Source: Candidatus Micrarchaeota archaeon CG1_02_51_15 | GTDB lineage: Archaea > Micrarchaeota > Micrarchaeia > Norongarragalinales > UBA8480 | Direction of reading: 5' to 3' | Assembly (NCBI GenBank): GCA_001871495.1 | Contig: MNVG01000019.1 | Coordinates: forward strand, 1-37,497 | DNA: 37,497 nucleotides | Part shown: positions 10,401 to 20,000 of the stretch, in pieces | Layout: each line of letters begins with the position of its first letter | How positions within the stretch are numbered: position 1 is the stretch's first letter | The notes under the pieces: model-generated | Database searches by the model: none | Told to the model about the DNA's origin: nothing | What the model saw: only the letters and a program-made list of their open reading frames with translations | Position numbers and translations under genes: made by a program

Positions 10401-11758
10401 ACACAAGATACTCTATTCCGCGAGCCAACTGGCCCCGCGTAAACTATAACTTAGTATGTCAGAATATTCCCGGAGGGCATCAGTTCAGAATAAGGGTAAC
10501 CTTCAACGACAATGCAATAGCGTGGATGAACTACGACGGAACCACCGTCTCCGACGCCACAAGCCAAGCCGACGCAGCCATCTTCTCGGCAGTAAACTGC
10601 CCCCCAAACAGCTACCACGCCACAACCCCTGCAAGAGCCTCAACTGCCACAAGAACACCAACTGCACCTGGAACAACTGCTCCAGGACAGCCAGTTTACG
10701 TAAGGTTGAACGTAAACTATTACGGCGGCACTTCACTTTCAATCTCTATGGCCGGATTCTGGAGAGACTCGGCGCAAGTCACTTTCTCGCCAAGCGCGTG
10801 GGCTCTAGCTTCAGAAGACTACAACTCACTCGAAGACTTCGGGCAATACTCATCAAACTATGTTGACCCTACAAACTTCCTTGGCTTTACTGCAAGCATA
10901 CAGTTGTTAAAGGATGATTCTACGCGTTTTGAAACCGCTACGAGCATAACTCCACGCGCGTACTCATACGCCTCCGAAATCACTGACGACAATCTTTACG
11001 GCCTCGGTTGTTTCCATGACATCTACCACGAAACAATAAACGGCCAAGATTATCTTGTGCAATGCAAAATGATACCCGACAGCATATCAAATTACTTCGA
11101 GTTTCAAATGTCTTGCGGAGTATTCACTGAAGGCATTGCCGAAAAAGTAAGCCGAGCCGACAGGTGCCGCGCGCAACAGGCTAGCCGCCGCAGGTACTTC
11201 CGTGACCAGCCGGCTTCGCAAGAAGACATCATCCCAACTTCTTTCGTACTGAACCTAAACGCGTACGCATTCGAATCACAATCAACAGTCACCGCCAACA
11301 CTCCCTCGTTCAGGGTAATGACACAACAAATAACTATTCCCGCAGGCCAACAAGTGGAAACACGGCTTACTCTGACAAGACAGCCCAGCATTACCGGCGC
11401 GCCACGCGACTTGGTCGGTTTCGTAAACTACCAAGCCCGCCTGAACCGAATAAACACTGCGGAAAATGCAATCCCGAATACCAATCCGCTGGCAGGAGAC
11501 ACTCCCACTCGCTCTCCGGGAATACAACAAATAGTAACCTTCCCAAGCGGACAAAACACTATTACCTACGACGACGCGGCCGACCGACGAAGCGTTAGAG
11601 GCCACCTCTTATACCGGTGGAAAGAAATATACTCTATTGCCAACCACCGTATTTACTGCCGGCTAAACCAAATAGAATTAGTGCCAAGTAACCAAAACCA
11701 AGTCAAGGTAAACATCATCTGCAAAGACGCAATTACGCAAAACCCGGTTCCGTCTTGA
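4460..11758 (+). CDS. Giant surface protein 1: N-terminal TM anchor plus repeated carboxypeptidase-regulatory-like beta domains
   Basis: 2432 aa uninterrupted ORF. TM EVVFPLVLVLAIVAVGYFVAPAI. Repeats such as VSFTVKDQRGNPLAAATVTVVYENGTTLGDQVTDFDGVAEFSGVPL and VSLEVSDENGAPVSGAEVNVFF. Cys cluster, Q/Y-rich segment and Pro/Asn linker. Confidence 0.9.
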   Translation: MALEELKEKYAAFLDSLREKGIPSPEVVFPLVLVLAIVAVGYFVAPAIMSSMQPTRSVSFTVKDQRGNPLAAATVTVVYENGTTLGDQVTDFDGVAEFSGVPLRGATASVYASGYSAKEDISIGEGERIPISLSAVESASSYVPSTRSFAVNVRNTVGQALDNAYVVVNFADGASQGGLTDALGATTFAVADGKQPATIVVETIGFKRVEQSVASDAVSRGAVDIILQPESTTSNSYDEPEISSSGTAVVEVESNGVPVRARVSLVDLVEQEMTSSQSGADGRAAFDGITYGSRFSVKVQADGFLTFISPDYITFGEYTRPILVSLSKKTASRSATVSLEVSDENGAPVSGAEVNVFFQSTNKFLSKEFTNGDGEHSFDAERNTLFYATVYREGYLVGVADNLQAGSTRQIVLAEEVDGSTAALTIKTGTATGTPAANAVVSLYRNGGFFLGIPQFPTNAAGEATINVPRQFRGSDYEVYARAKLDAQVGQSDQVSLTSETTEAQLTVTVVAPPAQFTVTALDAVTGRPVSGAQVTLAVSNSPVAVQRTFSNGSTTFAAAADSDFTFSATAGGYLTYSSSTQRVASNEEKTVSIKLYPLSAGGIQAQFVGLYNSLGEVKEVVNGDYYRAKFLVNIPASSTQSGFYVRIGNAATADEEMAEITSFDTTAAQTIYSSASYDPALECVSETLAAGQNPKWILFQFPSGFAGTKEIALNIRVKREALPTDSIDFSYRAYSFKNEVPLFSPSDVDLANQLMAVPDATLTPTELCHARTATASIPVTQSPLICDESGALCYKIYYEQNGVRGSDGFQTTLGSSLTLHYEILSDYQVSSLSIQSDYFSVTGSQPSQTRLADETPSRSGPQLVSVSAQPGVKTIGAATLRATKSGSFAPITFSFNTASGAPLPTIQHSLTVTGTNSFKVVVTPNQIQASQRSRATVTVLDSLNQPVNDAKVVFYECEETPFNSNEPQELLGDGSSDNGEDGRYSLRLTPISTGWIGVKVSGPDYRTYDSCAIRVTANEFINANPEYLLIEGDSSQKLSQTITVSSSIPATARVSATGTCFGAQRVIKVFPKTFTLREGASPQVTVRIEDNVTADLQCLVHLTATIAPNNIAEADVPVDVKVTCPGCQTTTTASGTVGASTLPSRITLSVDQNNRIDERSYDINLETEPVSCEVRGFRVDPYSQTQATTGSGLWGCQACTTGMGIGTYSCSACIIQAQMAFRCQQCATQGYPANAFYCQNCMSYYGTMQTSAWNAAAYPGQGYNQQGAFTQTQLPQQGYGAIVSPQGTSYQQPYAAYPQMQYPYASGYPPSSSYFDTAAYEDVVTAECTRTELIVTADYHGRQPMPGTGELVMSFQDGTRKRIPIEVVAASQQGTAGGPGTAGYGMFPGVPNSVPQFYQMNYYCQIDSRYSEFQELHLTGQPASLRRTLQYNCPLAFPLTRASLRISTLDRNTGQPCSIQGTVSGQGGSLEISCDFTTQFQQNLPNGETRAFLDIDLASPQNPTTHLQATIELILQKEPGTDEIPQLSLRPITSSDFLCNVRTDESGGITTPGRRVVLNYQFPRGATEATIILIGPNDDEVTWRGLTLNRPVAGRSATSEFRIPTNAAAGQYAFRMIYRPQGETGLVGQNCIFNVQTTGGNQEPGTPEEPRPPSNTPPSNNPPSNNPSSNTPPAPQPNDELDRGNEVGTGSDFCNTPSLHPIRNIVVYNMMQNGGTIVRQSQANTFFSSTGAQAKVKVCLRTDNANVQPNQLKVKFVPETSNAADRISMSSAIGFENCNQLAQNGKRYWICETTSRPASDFGATTAGTYNTVVDALAAITETLYPDYSSAAVSLFKKRFYCNEWPLRRNARSTADLRIGSGASADNAVYQAIHANPLFDCHLAAGSVNFQVRSATSGTTNAHAPAASNPSRGRINAVVSGMTSSTSVGHASAAKTISFSTLQKTISFTSRSFNWGTAGVIDFSGTSGATAIELVPVLSADTRYSIPRANWPRVNYNLVCQNIPGGHQFRIRVTFNDNAIAWMNYDGTTVSDATSQADAAIFSAVNCPPNSYHATTPARASTATRTPTAPGTTAPGQPVYVRLNVNYYGGTSLSISMAGFWRDSAQVTFSPSAWALASEDYNSLEDFGQYSSNYVDPTNFLGFTASIQLLKDDSTRFETATSITPRAYSYASEITDDNLYGLGCFHDIYHETINGQDYLVQCKMIPDSISNYFEFQMSCGVFTEGIAEKVSRADRCRAQQASRRRYFRDQPASQEDIIPTSFVLNLNAYAFESQSTVTANTPSFRVMTQQITIPAGQQVETRLTLTRQPSITGAPRDLVGFVNYQARLNRINTAENAIPNTNPLAGDTPTRSPGIQQIVTFPSGQNTITYDDAADRRSVRGHLLYRWKEIYSIANHRIYCRLNQIELVPSNQNQVKVNIICKDAITQNPVPS

Positions 11759-12110
11759 AGGATATATTCCGTCCAGCGCCAGGTGGCTTGCCTTCTTACT
11801 CGTCGTAGCGAGTGGGGTCGTCGTCCTGCTGGACAACGGCAGGTTAAGCGCCGGTCTTGCAGGGGGTTTTGTCGAAGAGGTTGCGTAGGCTACTGCAACC
11901 TGCCGTAAGCGCGGTATTCCCGGTGACAAGTGTTCTTTATTGGAAGGGAAAGAATTCGGAATTTTTTCTCTCTTGGAAAGGAAAAGTTTGAAAGGAGGTT
12001 TCGGCCGCGAAAAGTGTGTTGCGGCCGAACGCGGAATCACGGACCTCGTACGCCGCGTGGGCAACCCAGGGTTACGCGAAGCTTTCGACGAACAGTTTTA
12101 CGCCTATTGT

Positions 12111-13304
12111 TTAGAACGCAGCCATTGCCATTAGTTGCCGGTCGTCTATTGTGGTTGTCTTGAATTGGCGTTTGTATTCGCGGAGTTGGGCAGTTGTTTT
12201 GTTTGGCCCGCCTATTTCTATTATCAGCGTTTCGTTGTTTTTTTGCACTAGGTAGTCGGGCGTGCGTTTTGCCCCTTTTATAGTGCTTGCCTTCCAGCCC
12301 CGGCCGGATAACGCGAACAATGCGAGTTCTTCGCGTTCTGCTCCCTTGTTGCTTTCCTTGCCAAGCGCTTGACAGACGGCCCTGCGGAGGTTGGGGTGGT
12401 AAAACAACAGCTTGGGTTCGCCGCGCGCGAAAGGCGCGCCTTGACCACAAGGGCGTACCCTGCGCAGGATATGCATTGACTCGAGCAATTCAGTTACGGT
12501 GTAGGCGCGGTGTTTTTTGACTTCCAACAGTTTCGACAGGTTGCTGGCGTTGAATTCGCCTGGAGGCGAGGTGGCTATGAAAGACAGCGTTTTTTCCATT
12601 GCAAGAATCGTTTCGGAATCTACTTTCGCAAAGGAAGGAGCGTCCTCCCGAATGGATTTTCGTATGCTGTTGTAAATGCTTGCCAGCGTTTTTTCCTTAT
12701 AGGAAAAGAAAGTCGGAAAGCCGCCGCCATTCAAGTAGTTTGAGTAGTGTTCATACAGTTGCGGCCGCGCGGCAACGAATTCGACTGCCTTGTTCTTGTC
12801 CCGCCAATATTCGTCGGGCACGCGCGTCTCTTTTTTTTCCTTGAGTTCAACGAATTCGCCAAGCGAAAGCGGGTTCACTTCAACGACGTCGTACCTTCGC
12901 TCGGGCTCGAAAGCCAACGGCGCGCTTCCGGATGCGAAAATGCAGAGGGAAGGAAACTCGTCGTATAACGCTTTAGTGTCGCGCCGCCAGTGAGGGTAGT
13001 ACTGTACTTCGTCAATCAACAGCGTGGAATAACCCGTGCGTGCAAGCGCCGCGCCTGTTTCGTAAAGGGAATTCATTTCCGCTATCGGGTTATCCATTGA
13101 AAAGTAAGCCGAGTTATCGTCAACCAGCTGAAGCAACGCAGTTGTTTTTCCTACTCCTCGAAATCCGCGCAATACTTTTATGCGAGGCTCGCTACGCGTA
13201 AGCTGTCTGACAAAACTGCGCAGTGCAAGGCCGCGAATGTTTTCGGCCAGCCGCAACCAATTTTCACGCAAACGCAGCACATCAACTTCACTCATACCCA
13301 ACAC
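12111..13304 (-). CDS. AAA-family ATPase, DUF4143/archaeal ATPase type
   Basis: 397 aa; Walker A RGFRGVGKTTALL; Walker B-like TLLIDEVQYYPHW; FASGSAPLAF sensor region; C-terminal endonuclease-like LVQKNNETLIIEIGGP. ATG at 13295 is a likely alternative start. Confidence 0.85.
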   Translation of the reverse strand: MLGMSEVDVLRLRENWLRLAENIRGLALRSFVRQLTRSEPRIKVLRGFRGVGKTTALLQLVDDNSAYFSMDNPIAEMNSLYETGAALARTGYSTLLIDEVQYYPHWRRDTKALYDEFPSLCIFASGSAPLAFEPERRYDVVEVNPLSLGEFVELKEKKETRVPDEYWRDKNKAVEFVAARPQLYEHYSNYLNGGGFPTFFSYKEKTLASIYNSIRKSIREDAPSFAKVDSETILAMEKTLSFIATSPPGEFNASNLSKLLEVKKHRAYTVTELLESMHILRRVRPCGQGAPFARGEPKLLFYHPNLRRAVCQALGKESNKGAEREELALFALSGRGWKASTIKGAKRTPDYLVQKNNETLIIEIGGPNKTTAQLREYKRQFKTTTIDDRQLMAMAAF

Positions 13305-13490
13305 AATAAACCGCCGCTAATATAAAACTTTCTATAAATGTAGCTGTTTTAACTACTTTGGGTTATTTTTATGTGCTTTTTTTGTTAATTACGCCTTTTC
13401 TTTCCTTATTTTTGGAAAGAATTATACTGCACATTCCGTTTTTCTGGAAAGCTTTGCGTTTTAAATGGTTTCTGAAGAACAAATCACGTT

Positions 13491-13916
13491 TCAAGTCAGA
13501 TCCAATACCAAGTGGCTTGCGTAAGCCGCCAGTCCGGCGAGGGCTAGTCCTTTGTCGAGTGTTGCGGCGTAGACTATTACCGCGAATACTATTGCAGCCG
13601 GCCAGGAGTGGGTTATTCCGCGGTGGCGGGGTTTAAGTGCTAACAAAACGATTACAGCCGTTGCTCCGACTGTAAGTGAAAGCAATGCGTTTGCAGTCAG
13701 TTGCCAGCATAGTATGGCAATTGTTGCGAAAACCACTGCTGCAACGAATTTGAATTGCTTGGTTTTGTAGTGGTCTACGTCCGGCAAGAGGGCGCCGAGG
13801 CAGGCTATTGCGATTAGTTGAAGGGAAATGCTTGCGCCGAGGCCAAACGGCGTCAAGACTGTTGCGGCAACGAGTGCGAATCCGATGCCGGCTGCAATGT
13901 GGAATGAAGAGTTCAT
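13491..13916 (-). CDS. YdjM/DUF457-family membrane-bound metal-dependent hydrolase-like protein
   Basis: 141 aa; GALLPDVDH, HRGITHSW and HLVLDL motifs with TM helices. Confidence 0.8.
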   Translation of the reverse strand: MNSSFHIAAGIGFALVAATVLTPFGLGASISLQLIAIACLGALLPDVDHYKTKQFKFVAAVVFATIAILCWQLTANALLSLTVGATAVIVLLALKPRHRGITHSWPAAIVFAVIVYAATLDKGLALAGLAAYASHLVLDLT

Positions 13917-14004
13917 TTTGACCGTTCAGAGGTTAAACAAGAGAGCGTTTTTATAGCTCGCAGACCAACTTTTGTCAAGTATAGTTCATAGTGGCGTGGG
14001 GTTT

Positions 14005-17000
14005 ATGGCTGAAGGCAAAGAAGGTTTTTTGAGGTCGGCGTATTTCGGTTTGGAAGACCGTTATTACTCTTTAATCGACTTTCTTAACGACAAGCTGCAC
14101 TTGCCGGTAGTGGATTTTTTTGTCAACCCGATTGAAAGCCGAGGGCTGCCGTCGTTCCCGTTTTTTGCAGCGTTGTGCCTGTTGATTGTAGGCGCGGTCG
14201 CGTTCTTCGTTTTTCCCTCGTTCGGAGTATGGGGCGCAACCACTTCCTTGGAGGTTCAAGTCTTAAGCGGGACTACTCCGATTGATGGCGCGGACGTTGC
14301 ACTGTGGCGGGACGGGAACTCGTTTGCGTCAGTGAAGACGCGAGACGGCACTGCATTATTTTCCGAGGTTCCACTGCAAGGCGATTATTCAATCCGCGTT
14401 TCGAAGACGGGTTTCGAGACTTTAGTGCAGGAAGTAGTGCTTTCAGGGGAAGCCGCTTCGTTGACCGCGTCGCTTCGGGCGTTGGCTGTTCCGAGTGCTA
14501 CTCCTCGTCCTGCTTTTAATTTCATTGTTAATGTGGCGGACTCTGCAGGCACTCCTGTTTCGGGCGCGTTGGTTTCGTACTCGAGTCCCAGCGCTGGAGG
14601 GGATTCGGGGCGTAGGATTACTGATGCAACCGGCCAGGCGGTGTTGGCGTTGTCGAAGCAGGACCAGATTCTCATGCTTTCTGTTTCGGCAGACGGGTTC
14701 GTGGACGGTTCGAAGGCAGTGCAGTCGCGGCAGGCTTATGCTTACCTGACGTTGCTTTCGGCTTCGGAAACGCGTTTTCAAGACAACGGCGATTCATCCG
14801 ATACTACTAGCGGGGACTACAATGATTACTCGCTTCCGGTTGCAGTTGACGTAAGGGTTTTTGTGAAAGACCAGCAGGATAATCCCGTGCCGTGCACGGT
14901 TACGCTCTACGATTCGGATACGGGCGAGGCACTGGATTCCGACCGCCAGAGTTCGGGGGCGTTTAACTTTCCAAGCAGGGTGTACTCGGGTTCCTACGTT
15001 TACGTGTTAGTGCAGCCGGATGATTCCGAAGCGTTTTTGGAGTATACTTCAGGCGAGCAGCAGGCGATTGCCGGAACGACTATGGAGTTCGAAGTTGCGT
15101 TGGAGGAAAAGACTATTGCGTCGAGCCGCGACATTTCGGTTATCGTTAAAGACGAGGAGGGAAACGGCGTTTCGTATGCTGCTGTTGAATTGTTTTCGGA
15201 TTCCACTAATTCTAAGATAAGCAGTACTTCAACGGATTCTGAAGGCAATGCTTCGTTCTCGATTTCGTCAGACGTTGAACTGAGTTCTTTTTACGCAACT
15301 GCTTTTGCGGAAGATTTTCTTCCGTCCAACATTATAGTGAGCTCGTCTTCGGTCACGCTTGTTTTGAAGAGGGTGCTTGCAGGCAATAACGCCGCGTTTG
15401 AAGCAGAGGTTTCCAACCTTGACAAGCAGGCTGTGAGCGGCGCGAAAACAGTGTTGTACGACGAGAACGGCAGGTTTTTCGGCGCTCCAGTTGTTGAAAG
15501 CGATTTGAACGGGTTTGCGCAGTTCCATCAAATGCCGGTGAACAAGCAGTTGCGGGCAAAAGCCAAGTACCGCAGCCAAGTGGGTTCAAGCGACATTTTC
15601 GTGCTTTCTGCAGCAGACGAGGAACGCGTGGTTCCAATAATCCTTTCGCAGGCAACGGGTTCGATAAAGTTTGTAGTTAAAGACATTGCAACCCTGCTCC
15701 CAATTGGCGGTGCAAGCGTGCAACTGCAGGTTGACGGGGAGAAACACGGTTCATGCACTACTTCCGACGGAAGGTGTGCAATAGACTCGGCGGACGCGGG
15801 AAAAGAGTTTACTGCCCGCATAATAGCGCCGGGTTACGCGGTGCTTTCAAGCGAGTCGTTCGCGGTTTCGGCCGAAGCAACACTGGAAAAAACGTTTTTC
15901 TTAGTCCCGTCTTCATTAGCCAACCAAACACGGGTTTTCTTGACTCAAGTGACTGACGAGCAAGACAATGACGTGACCGCAAATGAAGTGCTTGGAAAAG
16001 CGGGCTACTACAACTTCAAAATAGTTGCTTCGTTCCCGTTGTCAACCGAACGCCAGGGAGTGTTCGTGCGCGTAGGCGACTTGCAGAACGCGGCGGAAGA
16101 AAAAACGGTTTTAACTTCAGTGGACTACTCGCCTTCCGAAATAGCGCAATCCATTATTGCCAAAGGAACTTCCTACAAGGAAACCCTTGACGCGTCAACC
16201 GACTTGCTTAGCTCGCCCGAATCAGGCGCGGAATTCAAGTGGGCGTACGTGGAGTACGACGGCTTAGTAGGCTCGGCGGAATTGTCGGCAAAGGTTTTTG
16301 TCAAGCCGACTGCAAAACAACAGGACGACCAAGTGAAAGTATATTACCGCGCTTGGACGCGCATTGCAGGAGTATTCGACCGCTCGCCTTTAGACGACGT
16401 GCTTTCAACCAACGAACGCAGTCAAGGCAGGGACTCGCTGTACGCCAAGAGCAACGCGAAAACGTACGGAGTAAGCGACGGCAAGTACTACTGCAACCCA
16501 AGTGGAACGGCTTGCGTTGCAATCTCGTTCAGCACGTTAAACAACCCAATTGGAATACCCTCTCCCTTCAAATCAACGCTCGGCGAACGGTTTAGAATCA
16601 ATTACGAAGTGCGTTCGTTCGCCCCAATCGAAGCAAGCCAGGCATTCGTGAGAATAGCCAGTCTCGAACAATTGCTTCGCTTTGGCGCATTCGACGGCCA
16701 AGGCAACTTAGTTCGCACAACTGATTACGACGCGCGAATTCTTTTAGGAAGCCGCGGCCCAACCTTCAGCGGCTCTCTGGAAGCAGAAGGAATCGCTCCT
16801 GCAGCACTTGCAAGGTTGCAAGTAGAATTCGGCGACGCGCGCGGGCCAATATTCACTACCGCAGACCCTTTTGCAATAATAGAAGGAAAAGGACGATTGC
16901 TAATAACCGAACTTTCTCCATCGACTTTCGAAACGGGCAAGAAAAAAGACTTGCGGATAAGAATCCTTTCAGGAACCCAAATTCCAATTACCAACGCCCG

Positions 17001-20000
17001 AATTTCCCTTGAAGAAAACGACGATTCGGTTGACGGAGCGCCTTTTGCAGGCGAACCGCCTGCGCCGATAGTAGGCGACAATTCGGAGGACAACGGACTC
17101 GACGGTTACTACAAAATTTCCAAAATAAGAACAAAATCACCCGGCGTATTCACCCTACGGGTTCGGCGCGACGGCTATGCCGAAACAACAGAAGAACTCA
17201 CGTCCACCACCACAGAATTCCTTTCATTCACGCCCGACGAAGGCATTGAAGCCGAGTGCAAAGGTACGCAAACCACTATCGAAAACATTCTAGACACTTC
17301 ACTGGACGTAATTGCAACAGTCGGGCCAGGCGAAACCGACGCACCTTGCGCGGAAATAACGGGAATCGGAGTGAGCAAAACCAGTTCCGACGCAGGCGAA
17401 ACCGCTTACTCAATCAAAAAACTCGGCGCAGGAAAAACCAAACGCCTCAGAATAATTCCTTCAGCCCCCGGAGACTGCACGGTTTCATTCTCTTCGCGCG
17501 ACGCCCGCACTTCAGCCAACTACTACATTGAGTACGAAGTGTCGAACCTCTGCAACGAATACGCTTCAAACACGACCGCGTCGTTAAACGCAACCATTTC
17601 CACTAAAGAATACTTTTACGCAAAAGACGGAGTCTGGTACGACTACAGCGGCGGAAGCAACCCCGCGCGCGTACTGGTAAACGCAACGGAAGTAAACGAA
17701 GACGGAAGCGAAGCCGTAAACGTCTCAGTGTCATTCCAAAACCAAGACTCGCTTGCCCACGCCTTCCAATGCAAAAACCGAGTGGGACGAGTAGTATTCC
17801 AAGCAACAACAGAACAATTCACTCCAGGCGCAGTAGTCATAGGCACTTTCACCAAAGCAGGCTTGTTTAAATGCAAGCTCGAAAACGGCAACGAAGCACG
17901 ACTGAAAATAAAGAGCCTCTGCCCCCACCACAGTTGGAGCTACTACTCAGGCTTCCTCGCAGCCTGCTTGGTCCGCGAAGGACTACTCAGAAACACGCCT
18001 GTAGGCGACATCGTAAACTACGGGGCAAGCGCCTGGGAAGTCGCAGCCAGCATTCCCTACCACTTGGACGCAGCAGCAGGCTTCCGACCCTTGACTGCAA
18101 CCCAAGCGCAAGCATCTTATTCCCAAATACAAACCCAGTTCCAAAACCCGCAAGCCAACGTCCAAGCAGGAAGCTACTACAACCCCAACCAGCAACAAGG
18201 CTATAACCAATACCCTCAAAACCAGCCCTATAGCCAAACCCCGGTTCAACAAGGAACAGGATACCAAGCGGTTACGCAAGCCGCTTACTCCACTCCTTCC
18301 AACAGCCAGCAATACATTGCGGAAACCAGCACCACCTGCACGCCAGTAAGCGGCGGAACCCGTTGCATCATCAAAATCAATCCTGCAATGCGTTTTGGAG
18401 GCGCTGCAATAGCAATCGACAACGTCAACACGAACTACCTGCAGTACCTGCGAGTAGAACAAGTAAACCAACGCTTTGAAGCAACAACCGCAGAAGGCAC
18501 GGTTTCCCGCGGCAATGCAAACGAGTGCTTCCAATTCCTCGACTTGGACTCCGGCAGTTCAAGAATAGGAACTTCACTGGGCCAAGCCGTACAATCGGCA
18601 GGAATACCTGCTCAAGTTCCCTTGGCGCGGAGTTTCGCATTCCTGTTCAACCCCGAAGACAACGACGACTGCATCAACTACGTTTACGAAAACGGCAAGC
18701 TTTACGCCGAACCCGCGTTCACAAGCGGAACCTGGGTGTTGATGACCGGAGTGGGCAGCAGCCACCGCATTACCTTGGAAGTGCAGAGAATGACTGACGC
18801 AGACGACCCGGCTGCCCCCTACTACGTGATGGCGGTTCCCGCAGCAGGCAAAGTCAGCTACCGCTCGCAAACCCAGAACTCAATCGAACCCGTCTTCATA
18901 GTCAACAACATTGCAGGCAAAGACATTACCGTAGAAGGCAGCTTCCTTGACGAAGACGGCCAGCAACTAACCGAAACAACGCTTGGAGGAAGAGGAAACG
19001 ACCGCGCAGCAGTATTCCTGCAACCACTCGCAATGCAAGCCCCCTCATCGACAGGAGAGACAACCCCCGTAATACCGCTTACGCTCACCCGCATTGGAAC
19101 CCAAGAACTTACAACTTCCGAAGACTCGCCAAACCAAAACCGGCTTACCCTAGCCACGGCCGAACGCGTCGCAACAACCCCTGCTTCTTCAGCGTTGCTC
19201 AACTACGACGTAATCGGAAGCGTGGGCAAGGTAACCAACCCAAGCGACGCAACCGCGGCCAATTCAATTTCGCTTCCCGCACTACAGTGCAGCGGCACTT
19301 TCTTCTGCAAAGCCAGCGACGCCCAAAACGCGTACAACGACTTCAAAAACGACGCCGAAACCAGCATTGGAACCGCTTATTCCTACGTTCCGTTCGTTTA
19401 CCGCAGGAGTATGGGCGGCGGCTTGGACCAAGCATTCGAAACCTGCATCGGCGTTTTGGGCAACGAAATGATTGCAGACCGCGCCAGTGAAGCACTCTGC
19501 AAGACTTTCTTCAAAGCCTGCAACTCCGACGCTTACGACGAGGAGGAAGAGGAAATCGAAGAAGGCGAGGAAGAACACCTCGATTGGAGCGCAATAGGCG
19601 CTTCGGCCGGAAACGCTTTGAAAACCACTTTCTGCCAAGGAACGCAAATGGGCCAAAACCTCCAAGCAATGGAGTCAATGTTCGGCGACCAAAGAACCCG
19701 CGAAGTACTCCGACAAGCACTCGGCCGCGTTTTAAACGCAGGCAACTTCCGAACTCCGGAGTTACGGCCGCTGCTAAACATTCAAGAACGCACTCCTTAC
19801 TTCTTCAACATAATCAAAACCGCAGAACCAGTCAACGGAGACGCGGACGTTGGCCGTGGAATAAAACTGGTTGAAGTCTCCGTAAACCCCGACGAAATAA
19901 ACCAATTGCTTCAAAGCCAAGTACGCGGAAGAGACGAAGACCTGACAATAGTCTACGAAGAACGCGGACTATTCGCGCCACGCGCAAGAACTTCAGGTAG

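Noticed and set aside
13358-13636. 92-codon ORF beginning with a hydrophobic stretch (MGYFYVLFLLITPFLSLF)
   Set aside because: Hydrophobic part comes from the AT-rich patch; the rest is antisense to the YdjM gene.
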